Shown here: positions 35,968-44,446 of the stretch, piece by piece
Layout of the letters: the number at the start of each line of letters is the position of its first letter
How positions within the stretch are numbered: position 1 is the stretch's first letter
Assembly (NCBI GenBank): GCA_964580055.1
Contig: CAZOJI010000006.1
Span: 74,014-138,013 of the forward strand
Direction: 5' to 3'
Length of the DNA stretch: 64,000 nt
Origin: JBDGYW01 sp964580055
GTDB taxonomy: Bacteria; Gemmatimonadota; Gemmatimonadetes; Gemmatimonadales; GWC2-71-9
Notes under the pieces: generated by a model
Database searches by the model: none
The model's input: the letters and a program-made list of their open reading frames with translations, nothing else
What the model was told of the DNA's origin: nothing
Position numbers and translations under genes: made by a program

Positions 35968-37071
35968 CTATAGCCTCAGTCTCAAATGCCCCAAACTGTA
36001 CCCACTGGCGGCGCCGTAGAGCATCACGTCCTGCCCCGATCCCAGCTCGAGGCCCTCCTCCTCTACCGCTCGCAGGAGAGTCAACGGAATCGATGCGCTG
36101 GCCGTGTTACCCCAAATGTCGGCGGAGATGCTAGTCCTCGCGGGATCGCAGCCGGTGGCCAGAACCATCTCGTCTATGAGAACCGAGGAGATCTGGTGCG
36201 GGATGAGTCGAACCAGTGTTTCCGCGAAGTCGGCCTCTCCAAAAAAGATACGGCGGTACTCCTTGTACTGCTCGAAATAGTCGAGTGTCGTCGGTCTCAC
36301 CAGCCTGGCGAGTTCCGGCATGTCCAGGTAGAACCAGCCGTGAATGCTTCCGTCTTCGCGTTGCCGCCAGTCGGTCGTTTCCGGCACGTGGCAAAGGTGC
36401 CAATGCTCTCCCATGCTCAGCAGGTTGACTTCCGTTATCCCGGACGCGCCGTCTGCCTTCTCCAAAACCATGGCGGCACCCGCATCCCCCAGCGTGAGAC
36501 CGCCGAGCTTCACGCGCAAATCTTCCTTGCCGTTGATCTTTCGGTTGGTGACATAGCTTCCTATCTCACCGGTCGTGATGAGCACGAGATGCGCGCCACC
36601 CGTCGCGATCAGACTGTTGGCGACGTTGATCGCCTGCAGGAAGCTATTGCAGGCATTGCTCACATCGAAGGCGTTCACGGTTGGCATACCCAGCTTCATC
36701 TGCACGATGTTGGCTGTGGCGGGCTCCAGTGTGTCCATATCGGTGCTGGAAAAGATCAGAGTGTCGATGTCGGAGGCTTCGACTCCAGCTTTCTCGAGCG
36801 CCCGTCTGCCCGCTTCAACCGCCAGGTCCGAGGGAGAGGTGCCCTTTTCAGAATAACGCCGAGTCTTCACGCCGGTGACGCGACCAATCACCGCGGACAA
36901 ACGCCGCTTGAGTAGGGCCGGAGCGTCGACCATTTGGACCAATTCCTCGTTGTCCACGATCCGCTCCGGGAGACAACCGCCGATCGATACGATCCTCGAT
37001 GCCGGAGTTTCAATCACCTGCATGTTGCGTAGCAGCGGGAACGATGCCAAATCCGTACGCTGTTTAGTCAT
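35968..37071 (-). CDS. 3-oxoacyl-ACP synthase III-family enzyme (FabH-like)
   Basis: 367 residues, longer than FabH (about 317). A thiolase-fold condensing enzyme with Cys141 in DVSNACNSFLQAI, His in IPHQISSVL and Asn in DIWGNTASASIPLTL, so the Cys-His-Asn triad is complete. The N-terminus has ASRIVSIGGCLPERIVDNEEL and GVKTRRYSEKGTSPSDLA. The extra length and a non-fab location suggest a role outside housekeeping fatty acid synthesis, e.g. a beta-ketoacyl product or a head-to-head condensation. Its ATG overlaps the end of the XRE regulator gene by 8 bases. Confidence 0.88.
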   Translation of the reverse strand: MTKQRTDLASFPLLRNMQVIETPASRIVSIGGCLPERIVDNEELVQMVDAPALLKRRLSAVIGRVTGVKTRRYSEKGTSPSDLAVEAGRRALEKAGVEASDIDTLIFSSTDMDTLEPATANIVQMKLGMPTVNAFDVSNACNSFLQAINVANSLIATGGAHLVLITTGEIGSYVTNRKINGKEDLRVKLGGLTLGDAGAAMVLEKADGASGITEVNLLSMGEHWHLCHVPETTDWRQREDGSIHGWFYLDMPELARLVRPTTLDYFEQYKEYRRIFFGEADFAETLVRLIPHQISSVLIDEMVLATGCDPARTSISADIWGNTASASIPLTLLRAVEEEGLELGSGQDVMLYGAASGYSLGHLRLRL

Positions 37072-37300
37072 AGCCCTTCCTCGTCCCGGCAGCTTGCGAC
37101 CACTCGCCCCGCTCCAGAAGGTCGCCGGGTTTACAGTCGAGCACTGCGCTCAGTCTATCCAGGGTCTCCAGATCAACACGTGTGGTAGCGTTGGTGAAAA
37201 GCCGGTTGACCGTGGCGAAGGCGATCCCCGCCCGCCTTGCAAGTTCGCTCTGGCTCATCCTGCCGTCCAGCGCAGCATCCAGCCGAAACCTGGTGACCAT
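37064..37300 (-). CDS. Small XRE-family (Cro/CI-like) regulator
   Basis: 78 residues from ATG 37300 with AAAGGTG upstream. Nearly the whole protein is one helix-turn-helix domain: MSQSELARRAGIAFATVNRLF, then TRVDLETLDRLSAVLDCKPGDLL. It is the YozG/Cro-type compact form with no sensor domain. The stop overlaps the KAS III start, so the two are translated together. A palindrome over the -10 of its own promoter (37371-37393) suggests autoregulation. Confidence 0.9.
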   Translation of the reverse strand: MVTRFRLDAALDGRMSQSELARRAGIAFATVNRLFTNATTRVDLETLDRLSAVLDCKPGDLLERGEWSQAAGTRKGYD

Positions 37301-37370
37301 GGTGATGCACCTTTCTCTCAAAAGACCAGCGCTTGGCGCACGGCGAACTCAACACAACTGCGATAGCACT

Positions 37371-37393
37371 TGTGGAATATGAACTATACCACA
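37371..37393 (-). promoter_or_regulatory. Extended -10 promoter inside a palindromic operator (XRE-KAS III operon)
   Basis: The minus strand carries an extended -10, TGGTATAGT. It is embedded in a 23-bp imperfect palindrome of the form TGTGGnATA-N5-TATnCCACA (8 of 9 arm positions pair). The site lies about 83 bases before the regulator's ATG. Binding there by an XRE dimer would block RNA polymerase. Confidence 0.55.
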
Positions 37394-37528
37394 TCTGTTT
37401 TGGGACGCTGTAACATTGCTTGCAGGCCGACAAACCGGCAAGTGCGACGGCGTACTCCGGCGGCACGTCACCGAGTTGGAATTCTCGATTTCGAGCTCGA
37501 TTCGGAGCAGCGAGAGAGTCCTCAATCC

Positions 37529-38515
37529 CTAACGTCCCACCAGTGCCATCATCGCCTCGGGGTAACGGGTGCCCGAGACTCCGCCGGAAACCAGGGTATC
37601 GAGTTCGGACAACTCGCTAGGCGTCAACTTCACCTCCACGGAACCGACGTTGTCCTCGAGGTACTTCACCCGCTTCGTCCCCGGTATCGGCACGATGTCT
37701 TCGCCCTGCGCCAATACCCAGGCAATTGCCAACTGTGCAGGGGTACAGCCCTTGTCGCTCGCAAAGCTCTCGACGCGTTCCACGAGTCGCAGGTTCTTCC
37801 TGAAGTTGTCGCCCTGGAACCATGGCGCATTTCGCCGCCAGTCGTTCTCCGACAGATCTTCGTAACGCTTGATCTGCCCCGTCAGGATGCCGCGGCCCAG
37901 AGGGCTGTAGGCGACGAACCCGATGCCCAGTTCACGACAGGTCTGGAGAATCTGGTTCTCGGGATCACGGCTCCACAGCGAGTATTCGGTTTGGAGGGCG
38001 GTTATCGGGTGCACGCCACAAGCCTTGCGAAGGGTTCGCGGTCCCGCCTCCGACAATCCCAGATACCGGACCTTCCCCTGTTGAACGAGTTCCGCCATTG
38101 CCCCTACGGTATCTTCTATTGGTACGTCAGCATCGACTCGATGCTGGTAATAGAGATCGATCGTTTCGACGTCGAGCCGTTTCAGGCTAGCGTCGCAACA
38201 AGATTTCACATAGTCAGGCCTACCGCACACCCCACGCTTCATGGGGTCGTCTGGATCGCGAACGATGCCGAACTTCGTCGCCAGGACAACACCTTCTCGC
38301 CGACCGCGCAGCGCTCGCCCGACCAGTTTCTCGTTCTCGTGAAGGCCATAGACATCCGCCGTGTCGAGGAAATTCACTCCCAGCTCTAGTGCTCGATCCA
38401 AAACGCGCAGCGACTCGGCATCGTCACCGGGGCCATAGAACTCCGACATCCCCATGCAACCCAAACCGATGCGTGATACTTTCGGCCCTTCTCTTCCGAT
38501 TGTAACGGTTTCCAT
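37529..38515 (-). CDS. Aldo/keto reductase
   Basis: 328 residues from ATG 38515 (AAGGAA upstream). NADPH-dependent carbonyl reductase with the AKR barrel: LGCMGMSEFYG, the catalytic Asp and Tyr in FLDTADVYG, Lys in LATKFG, His in LYYQHRVD, and the cofactor-binding PIPGTKRVKYLEDN at the end. It resembles the YakC/AKR13 group by the GMSEFYG signature. Single gene with a good promoter. Confidence 0.92.
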   Translation of the reverse strand: METVTIGREGPKVSRIGLGCMGMSEFYGPGDDAESLRVLDRALELGVNFLDTADVYGLHENEKLVGRALRGRREGVVLATKFGIVRDPDDPMKRGVCGRPDYVKSCCDASLKRLDVETIDLYYQHRVDADVPIEDTVGAMAELVQQGKVRYLGLSEAGPRTLRKACGVHPITALQTEYSLWSRDPENQILQTCRELGIGFVAYSPLGRGILTGQIKRYEDLSENDWRRNAPWFQGDNFRKNLRLVERVESFASDKGCTPAQLAIAWVLAQGEDIVPIPGTKRVKYLEDNVGSVEVKLTPSELSELDTLVSGGVSGTRYPEAMMALVGR

Positions 38516-38628
38516 ATCGTCAATTCCTTGCAATGGTATTCGTCTTCCCAGCTAATTCTGCGTGGACGTGCAATTGGCTGAACGGGCAAAGCCTTGGCGG
38601 CCGCCCAAGTACCGCATGATTGCCAGCA

Positions 38629-38657
38629 ATTATAGGCAAGATCCATTGGTGTGAACA
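38629..38657 (-). promoter_or_regulatory. Sigma-70-type promoter of the aldo/keto reductase
   Basis: On the minus strand TGTTCA, a 17-base spacer and a consensus TATAAT (38634-38629). The leader to the ATG at 38515 would be about 107 bases, long enough to contain control elements, but none was recognised. Confidence 0.6.
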
Positions 38658-38736
38658 TGTATCCAACCTGTGAAAAAGGTGTATCTTCCCGATGATTCCT
38701 GGGTTTCCCTTCACCTGAGAACCAGCGAGGCGTTCT

Positions 38737-39780
38737 ATGAAATCCCGAGTTTCTCTCCTTGCGACATCGGCACTCCTGATTTTGGCGGCCTGCTCCTCCG
38801 CGGACGAATCGACACCGGCCTTGGCAACCTACCATGACAACACCGGTAGGACGGATGTACTCACCGGCGGTGTGCGGATGATCGACATTACGACACCCGC
38901 CGGCGAGTTCAAGGTCTGGACTAAAAGAGTAGGAAACAACCCTCGCATCAAGGTGCTGCTGCTGCATGGCGGACCCGGCGCCACCCACGAGCTCTGGGAA
39001 TGCCTGGACAGCTATTTCCCGGCCGAGGGAATCGAGTACTACTATTACGACCAGCTCGGCTCCTACTACAGTGACCAACCTTCGGACACCACGCTCTGGA
39101 GAGTGGATCGATTCGTCGATGAAGTCGAGCAGGTGCGCCAGGCGCTGGGCCTCAACCGGGACAACTTCTTTCTCTTGGGGCAATCGTGGGGCGGCATCTT
39201 GGCCATGGAATATGCGTTCGAGCACCAAGAACACCTCAAGGGCCTGATCATCTCCAACATGATGGCGTCGGCTCCCGACTACAATCGCTACGCAATGGAA
39301 GTGCTCGGCCCACAGCTACCGGAGGACGTGTACCAGGAGATCATGCGCTTCGAGAATGCCGGTGACTTCTCCAACCCCCGGTATCTGGATCTGATAACTC
39401 AACACTACTACACGGAGCACGTACTTCGTATGCCTCTTGAAGAATGGCCGGAGCCGTTCAACCGGACGTTCGAGCACCTGAACCCGGAGGTCTACGTCTA
39501 CATGCAGGGACCCAGCGAATTCGGCATCAAAGGCGGTGCCACTCTGACCGACTGGGACGTGAAGGACCGTTTGAGCGAGATCACGGTGCCCACACTCACG
39601 ATCGGCGCCACCCACGACACCATGGATCCAGAGCACATGGGGTGGATGGCGTCCGAGGTGCAGAACGGCCGGTTTCTGCTATGCCCCAACGGCAGCCACG
39701 CTTCGCAGTTTGACGATCAAGAGATCTACATGGAGGGCGTAATTCGGTTCTTGAGGGACGTCGATGCCGGGCGGTTTTGA
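38737..39780 (+). CDS. Proline-iminopeptidase-like alpha/beta-hydrolase lipoprotein
   Basis: 347 residues with a lipobox (LILAAC, Cys19). The mature part is a prolyl-aminopeptidase-type hydrolase: oxyanion motif LLLHGGPGATHELW, DQLGSYYSDQP, the nucleophile elbow LLGQSWGGILAMEYA, a late Asp (GATHDTMDPEHM) and the final His (PNGSHASQFDD). Cleaves N-terminal proline or similar residues from peptides, here on the membrane surface. Divergent from the aldo/keto reductase gene. Confidence 0.9.
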   Translation: MKSRVSLLATSALLILAACSSADESTPALATYHDNTGRTDVLTGGVRMIDITTPAGEFKVWTKRVGNNPRIKVLLLHGGPGATHELWECLDSYFPAEGIEYYYYDQLGSYYSDQPSDTTLWRVDRFVDEVEQVRQALGLNRDNFFLLGQSWGGILAMEYAFEHQEHLKGLIISNMMASAPDYNRYAMEVLGPQLPEDVYQEIMRFENAGDFSNPRYLDLITQHYYTEHVLRMPLEEWPEPFNRTFEHLNPEVYVYMQGPSEFGIKGGATLTDWDVKDRLSEITVPTLTIGATHDTMDPEHMGWMASEVQNGRFLLCPNGSHASQFDDQEIYMEGVIRFLRDVDAGRF

Positions 39781-40130
39781 TCGGACCCTTCTATCCTGAG
39801 AGGTGGCGGCGCCGGCACTCTGCAATCTCGCGCCGGCGCCGGCCGATCGTCGAATCAACAGCGTATGACCGTCGGGAACGGATTGTCGTGCTCTGTTCAA
39901 CCCCTCAGAAGGCCTAGTTGCCGAGATCGTTACACTCGAGATGCCTCTTCCCTTGCTGCATCGACAGGCACCCGCGAACTTAGATGTCACCATTTAGTGG
40001 CCCGCGCCATACGCTGCCGGTTCTCGTCGCCTCTCGCTTCACACCGAGCGGACTGTCCGTCGGCAAAGCGCTTACCCTCACTCGTTTGACAAACGCGCGA
40101 ATATCGTCGGAAACGGAATAGGAACCGAAC
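39781..40130. other. 350-base gap with a GC-rich hairpin
   Basis: GGCGCCGGC at 39808-39816 pairs with GCCGGCGCC at 39832-39840 across a 15-base loop and probably ends the iminopeptidase transcript (no T-run). The rest holds no open frame or promoter I can defend. Confidence 0.4.
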
Positions 40131-42002
40131 ATGCGGATTTTGCTCATCAACCCTCGTTTTCCCGAGAGCTTCTGGAGTTTCAAGTGGGCGGTGGAGAGAG
40201 TGCTTCCGGGGAAGAGGGCGCTCAACCCTCCGCTCGGAATCGCCACTGTAGCTGCTCTGTGTCCGGAAGACTGGGACGTGACAATCGTCGATGAAAATGT
40301 GGAGTCCATCCCTCTCGCCCCGGAGGCAGACATAATCGGTATCTGCGGAATGGGCGTGCAGTTTCCAAGGCAGAAGGAACTGCTGGCCTATTACCGCAGA
40401 GAGGGCTATTTCGTCGTGGCGGGCGGCAGCTATGCATCGCTGTGCCCCGAATCGTATGAGGCCTTGGCGGATTGCGTTGTGGCGGGTGAGGCGGAGTATG
40501 TCTGGAGGGAATTCTGTGACGATTTCACCGCCGGCACGCCGAAACAACTCTACCATGAAACCGGTGTCGTGGAACTGGCCGACTCGCCTGTCCCCCGTTT
40601 CGACCTCCTCGACTTGAGCAAGTACCAATCTGTGAGCATGCAGTTCTCGCGAGGGTGTCCCTATCGATGCGAGTTCTGCGATATCATCGTGATGTTCGGA
40701 CGCAGGCCGCGAACGAAATCGCCCAATCAGATAACCGAAGAGCTGGACCTGCTCAGACGGCTAGGTGTGCGCAGTGTCTTTTTTGTCGATGACAACCTGA
40801 TCGGAAACAAGAGAGCCGCAAAGGATCTCCTGCGGGCGCTGATCGAGTACCAGCGAGAGCACAACTACAAATTCCGTTTCGGCACTGAAGCATCCGTCAA
40901 CCTCGCTGAAGACGACGAGCTCCTGGAGCTGTTTCGTGCCGCCGGCTTCACCTGGGTGTTTCTCGGCATCGAATCGCCCGATACGGCGTGTCTGGTCGAA
41001 ACCAAGAAGTTCCAGAACACCCGGAGCGACATCCTCCAGTCAGTGCGACGCATCTACGCGAACGGATTGGAAGTGCTCGGCGGATTCATCGTCGGTTTTG
41101 ACAACGATACAGCCGACACTTTCGATAAGCAGTACCACTTCATCACCAAGTCCGGCATTCAAGGCGCCATGATCGGCCTCCTCACTGCACTGCCCAAAAC
41201 ACCTCTGTATTACCGGCTGGAAAAGGCCGGAAGGCTGCTGAGAGGAGCGAACGACGCGGACAACACCCACCGGGGCACCAATGTGATCCCGCTGCGGATG
41301 AAATACGACGAGATGATGGAGCGGTACAGCGGGCTGTACACTCGGTTGATGTCGTATCGGAACATCGCGGACCGGATCAGGAACAAGATCAAGTACCTCG
41401 CCGCCGCCCCGCCGTCACCGTACGACCTTTCCTGGGCAGCCCGGACACGAATCGGCGCTCGCCTACTCTTCAGAGGACTGCTTCCGGGAGGTCTTCCGCG
41501 CATATATCATTTCCTGCGATCGATTCCGTTCCGCAAGCCGAGGTATATTCCGCTCGTGGTTCAGGATTGGATTGTGGGTTTGTCGATGCGTGACTACGTC
41601 AACCGCAACTTTGGCGCGCGTTTCGAAGAGCTGCGACAAGTGAAAAAGCGTCGCATGGAGCGCTTAGAAAGGGCATTTCGCCGTTACCTGCGTCAAGGAA
41701 CCCTGAATGTGTCTGTCGAGGAGGCCAAAGACGCCGCCGTGAACCTGTCTCTTTCAATTCGAGGAAGACTGGATCGACGTTTCTTCAACAGGGCCGCCAA
41801 GCACATCAGACGAATACTGGATCACAGCACGGCATCGGTTACGCTGCGTATCGAAGAACTCCACTACTCCGAGCGCGGACAGATGAAACGTTTGCTCAGT
41901 AGACTGAGGCGATACGGCGACCGCGTCAATATAACGTTCCGTAGGGAGCTCAGGGGCATGATCGAAGTCGACTCGTCCGTCTTCAACCTGGTTCTGGAAT
42001 AG
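40131..42002 (+). CDS. B12-binding-domain radical SAM protein
   Basis: 623 residues. Cobalamin-binding-type N-terminus (LLINPRFPESFW, NPPLGIATVAALCPEDW, VVAGGSYASLCPE), then a radical SAM core with the cluster motif RGCPYRCEFCD (CxxxCxxC) and FVDDNLIGNKR, EASVNLAEDDELL and FGIES-type FLGIESPDTACL. After the DUF4070-like C-terminal domain the last ~150 residues are very basic (KKRRMERLERAFRRYLRQ) and end with a small alpha/beta segment. Such enzymes methylate or rearrange unactivated carbons. The conserved His/lysines for B12 ligation cannot be judged. Single gene. Confidence 0.9.
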   Translation: MRILLINPRFPESFWSFKWAVERVLPGKRALNPPLGIATVAALCPEDWDVTIVDENVESIPLAPEADIIGICGMGVQFPRQKELLAYYRREGYFVVAGGSYASLCPESYEALADCVVAGEAEYVWREFCDDFTAGTPKQLYHETGVVELADSPVPRFDLLDLSKYQSVSMQFSRGCPYRCEFCDIIVMFGRRPRTKSPNQITEELDLLRRLGVRSVFFVDDNLIGNKRAAKDLLRALIEYQREHNYKFRFGTEASVNLAEDDELLELFRAAGFTWVFLGIESPDTACLVETKKFQNTRSDILQSVRRIYANGLEVLGGFIVGFDNDTADTFDKQYHFITKSGIQGAMIGLLTALPKTPLYYRLEKAGRLLRGANDADNTHRGTNVIPLRMKYDEMMERYSGLYTRLMSYRNIADRIRNKIKYLAAAPPSPYDLSWAARTRIGARLLFRGLLPGGLPRIYHFLRSIPFRKPRYIPLVVQDWIVGLSMRDYVNRNFGARFEELRQVKKRRMERLERAFRRYLRQGTLNVSVEEAKDAAVNLSLSIRGRLDRRFFNRAAKHIRRILDHSTASVTLRIEELHYSERGQMKRLLSRLRRYGDRVNITFRRELRGMIEVDSSVFNLVLE

Positions 42003-42153
42003 CACCAACATTGAGGGATGCCCGGCCTTCCGGCGGCCTTCACAGATAACATCCGCGACCGATATGCAGTCATATCATTTACTACCAGCGGTTTTGTCAG
42101 TTGCAACCAGTCAATCGAATACCACATCGCTCATTAGCCCAAAGGATCAGGCC

Positions 42154-42423
42154 ACGAAGTGCCATGAAGTCGATTACGAGATCTTGGGAGACGACATGCA
42201 GATAGTCGAAGTCGAGCTGGACCCGGGCGAGACGGTGATCGCCGGGGCCGGCGCGATGAACTACATGGACGATGGGATCATTTACGGAGCGCGGATGGCC
42301 GGCCGCATTCTGCAGCACGCTCGTTCCGCTGGCGGCGGTTCGCGCAAAGGGGAAAGATCCGTGCTGGGCTCGCTGAGCGATTTCATCGACGGCGACCGAG
42401 CGATCGTAAGATACTACCCATGA
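42154..42423 (+). pseudogene. Relic of an AIM24/TIGR00266-family protein: N- and C-termini fused
   Basis: Codons from 42154 read TKCHEVDYEILGDDMQIVEV and ETVIAGAGAMNYMDDGI, the start of AIM24 proteins (normally about 250 residues). They continue directly into RMAGRILQHARSAGG and VLGSLSDFIDGDR, which resemble the family C-terminus. About 180 residues between are missing and the frame is preserved. The codon 7 bases after AAAGGA is ACG where the family has ATG, so the start also seems lost. The frame runs on to a stop that overlaps the CocE start (ATGA), a remnant of translational coupling. Confidence 0.62.
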
Positions 42424-44426
42424 CCGATTCCCGAGTTGTGCAAGAGGTCGAACAAGAATGGATCCCGATGTCCGACGGATGCCGTCTCGCGGCTCGCATC
42501 TGGATTCCGGAGAGTGCAACAAGTGATCCCGTGCCGGCGATTCTCGAGTACATCCCTTACAGGAAGCGCGATTTCACGGCGATCCGAGACTCCACTATCC
42601 ATCGCTACTTCGCCCGTAACGGCTATGCTGCGTTGCGCGTGGATCTGCGCGGGAGCGGCGATTCCGAGGGTGTGTTGCACGACGAATATCTCCAGCAGGA
42701 GTTGGATGACGGCCTGACCGTGTTGCGCTGGATTGCCGCGCAGCCCTGGTGCAACGGATCGGTAGGTATGTTCGGCTTGTCCTGGGGCGGCTTCAACGGA
42801 CTGCAGATAGCCGCGCTCGCACCTCCGCAGTTGAAGGCCGTAATCACCGTGGCTTCGTCCGACGACAGGTATTCGGACGACATCCACTACATGGGTGGAT
42901 GTGTCCTCACTGACAACCTTTCCTGGGCCTCCACGATGTTCGCATACAACGCCTGCCCTCCCGACCCGCTTCTGGTCGGCGAGCGATGGCGGGACATGTG
43001 GCTCGAGCGTCTCGAGGGGAGCGGCCTTTGGTTGAAGACCTGGATGGAGCACCAACACCGCGACGACTACTGGAAACATGCATCCGTTTGCGAGGATTAC
43101 GGTGCAATCCGCTGCGCGGTTTATGCTGTCAGCGGGTGGGCGGACGGCTACACGAACACCGTTTTCCGCCTGATGGATAACCTCGACGTCCCCCGTCGCG
43201 GTTTGATCGGTCCGTGGGGACACAAGTATCCCCACATGTCCGAGGTGCAGCCGTCCATCGACTTTCTCGGCGACTGTCTCCGCTGGTGGGATCGATGGCT
43301 CAAGGGAATCGAGAACGGCATAGACCGAGAGCCGCGCTTGATAATGTGGATGGGAGAAGACCCCTCTCCCTTGTCGCTGGAGCAGGAAGGCCGTTGGATA
43401 GTCGAGCCGGACTGGCCGATCGAGGGCACGGAACCGACGGTTCTCACCCTGTGCCGGCACGGCCTCGACTTCGATCGCCCTGACGGAACGGACGTGCCAC
43501 TCGAGGTCCAGAGTCCTTTGAGTGTCGGGTTGTTTGCCGGCAAGTGGTACTCCTACGCGGCCAAGACGGACCTGCCGTTCGATCAGCGGGAGGAAGACGG
43601 CGGCGCCCTCGTGTTCGACACCGTGGCCCTCGACGAGGCACTGGAGATCGTCGGCGCGCCGCTGGTGGATCTCGATCTCTCCGTGGACAAACAGGTGGCG
43701 ACCGTGGCGGTGCGGCTTTCGGACGTGGGACTAGACGGCAAGGTCAGCCGCGTCACCTACGGCTTGCTCAATCTCACGCATCGCGACGGGCGTCACGACC
43801 ATCCTTTACCGGTTGAAGTCGGGCGGCGAATCCGCATTGGCGTCTACATGAACCACGTGGCGCACCGATTCGCTCCAGGACACAAGCTGCGGCTGGCCAT
43901 ATCAACGTCCTATTGGCCCCTCGCTTGGCCTCCGCCCGAGCCCGTGCGAATGAACATCTGGACCGGCTCGAGTTCACTTCTCTTGCCCGTGCGTCCTCCG
44001 CGGCCCGAGGACGATAGCTTCCAACCCTTCGGCCCTCCAGTGGCTGCGGAGCCGATTCCGTCCACGCTGCTCATTCCGGCACACCGGGAATGGTCGGTCA
44101 ATCACAACCTCGCAAAGAACGAGTCGGTACTGCAGATCGTAAACGACGATAAGAAGTACCGGCTGGACGATATCGACCTGTCCGTGCACCGGCAGGTGAC
44201 GGAGCGATATTCTTACCGCAACTACGACTACGCCACCGTGCGCGGCGAGGTTGCGGCTCGTCGCACGTTCGAGCGGGGAGACTGGTCGATTCTAACGTTG
44301 ACCCGCACGGTAATGACCTCGACGCGCACGCACTTCCGTCTCTCGGCGATCCTGGACGCTTACGAGGGTGACAGCCGAATTTTCGCCAAGACCTGGAACG
44401 AGATAATACCGCGCAGGTTTGTCTGA
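42420..44426 (+). CDS. CocE/NonD-family hydrolase (X-Pro dipeptidyl-peptidase-like)
   Basis: 668 residues, no signal peptide. An S15-type alpha/beta hydrolase: EYIPYRKRDFTAIRD, LRVDLRGSGDSEG, the nucleophile motif MFGLSWGGFNGLQIA, AVSGWADGYTNT with the Asp, and LIGPWGHKYPH with the His, then the C-terminal jelly roll (HRFAPGHKLRLAISTSYWP). Cleaves esters or peptides with a penultimate Pro. The next gene (ATP-grasp) follows by 20 bases in the same direction, so the two form an operon. Confidence 0.9.
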   Translation: MTDSRVVQEVEQEWIPMSDGCRLAARIWIPESATSDPVPAILEYIPYRKRDFTAIRDSTIHRYFARNGYAALRVDLRGSGDSEGVLHDEYLQQELDDGLTVLRWIAAQPWCNGSVGMFGLSWGGFNGLQIAALAPPQLKAVITVASSDDRYSDDIHYMGGCVLTDNLSWASTMFAYNACPPDPLLVGERWRDMWLERLEGSGLWLKTWMEHQHRDDYWKHASVCEDYGAIRCAVYAVSGWADGYTNTVFRLMDNLDVPRRGLIGPWGHKYPHMSEVQPSIDFLGDCLRWWDRWLKGIENGIDREPRLIMWMGEDPSPLSLEQEGRWIVEPDWPIEGTEPTVLTLCRHGLDFDRPDGTDVPLEVQSPLSVGLFAGKWYSYAAKTDLPFDQREEDGGALVFDTVALDEALEIVGAPLVDLDLSVDKQVATVAVRLSDVGLDGKVSRVTYGLLNLTHRDGRHDHPLPVEVGRRIRIGVYMNHVAHRFAPGHKLRLAISTSYWPLAWPPPEPVRMNIWTGSSSLLLPVRPPRPEDDSFQPFGPPVAAEPIPSTLLIPAHREWSVNHNLAKNESVLQIVNDDKKYRLDDIDLSVHRQVTERYSYRNYDYATVRGEVAARRTFERGDWSILTLTRTVMTSTRTHFRLSAILDAYEGDSRIFAKTWNEIIPRRFV

Positions 44427-44446
44427 TATTCGCTTAGGGAGGAATC

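Noticed and set aside
42064..42153. ATG 42064 as a start that rescues the AIM24 protein
   Set aside because: It would add 30 residues unlike the family and has no ribosome site; the family's normal first codon position is the ACG at 42154.
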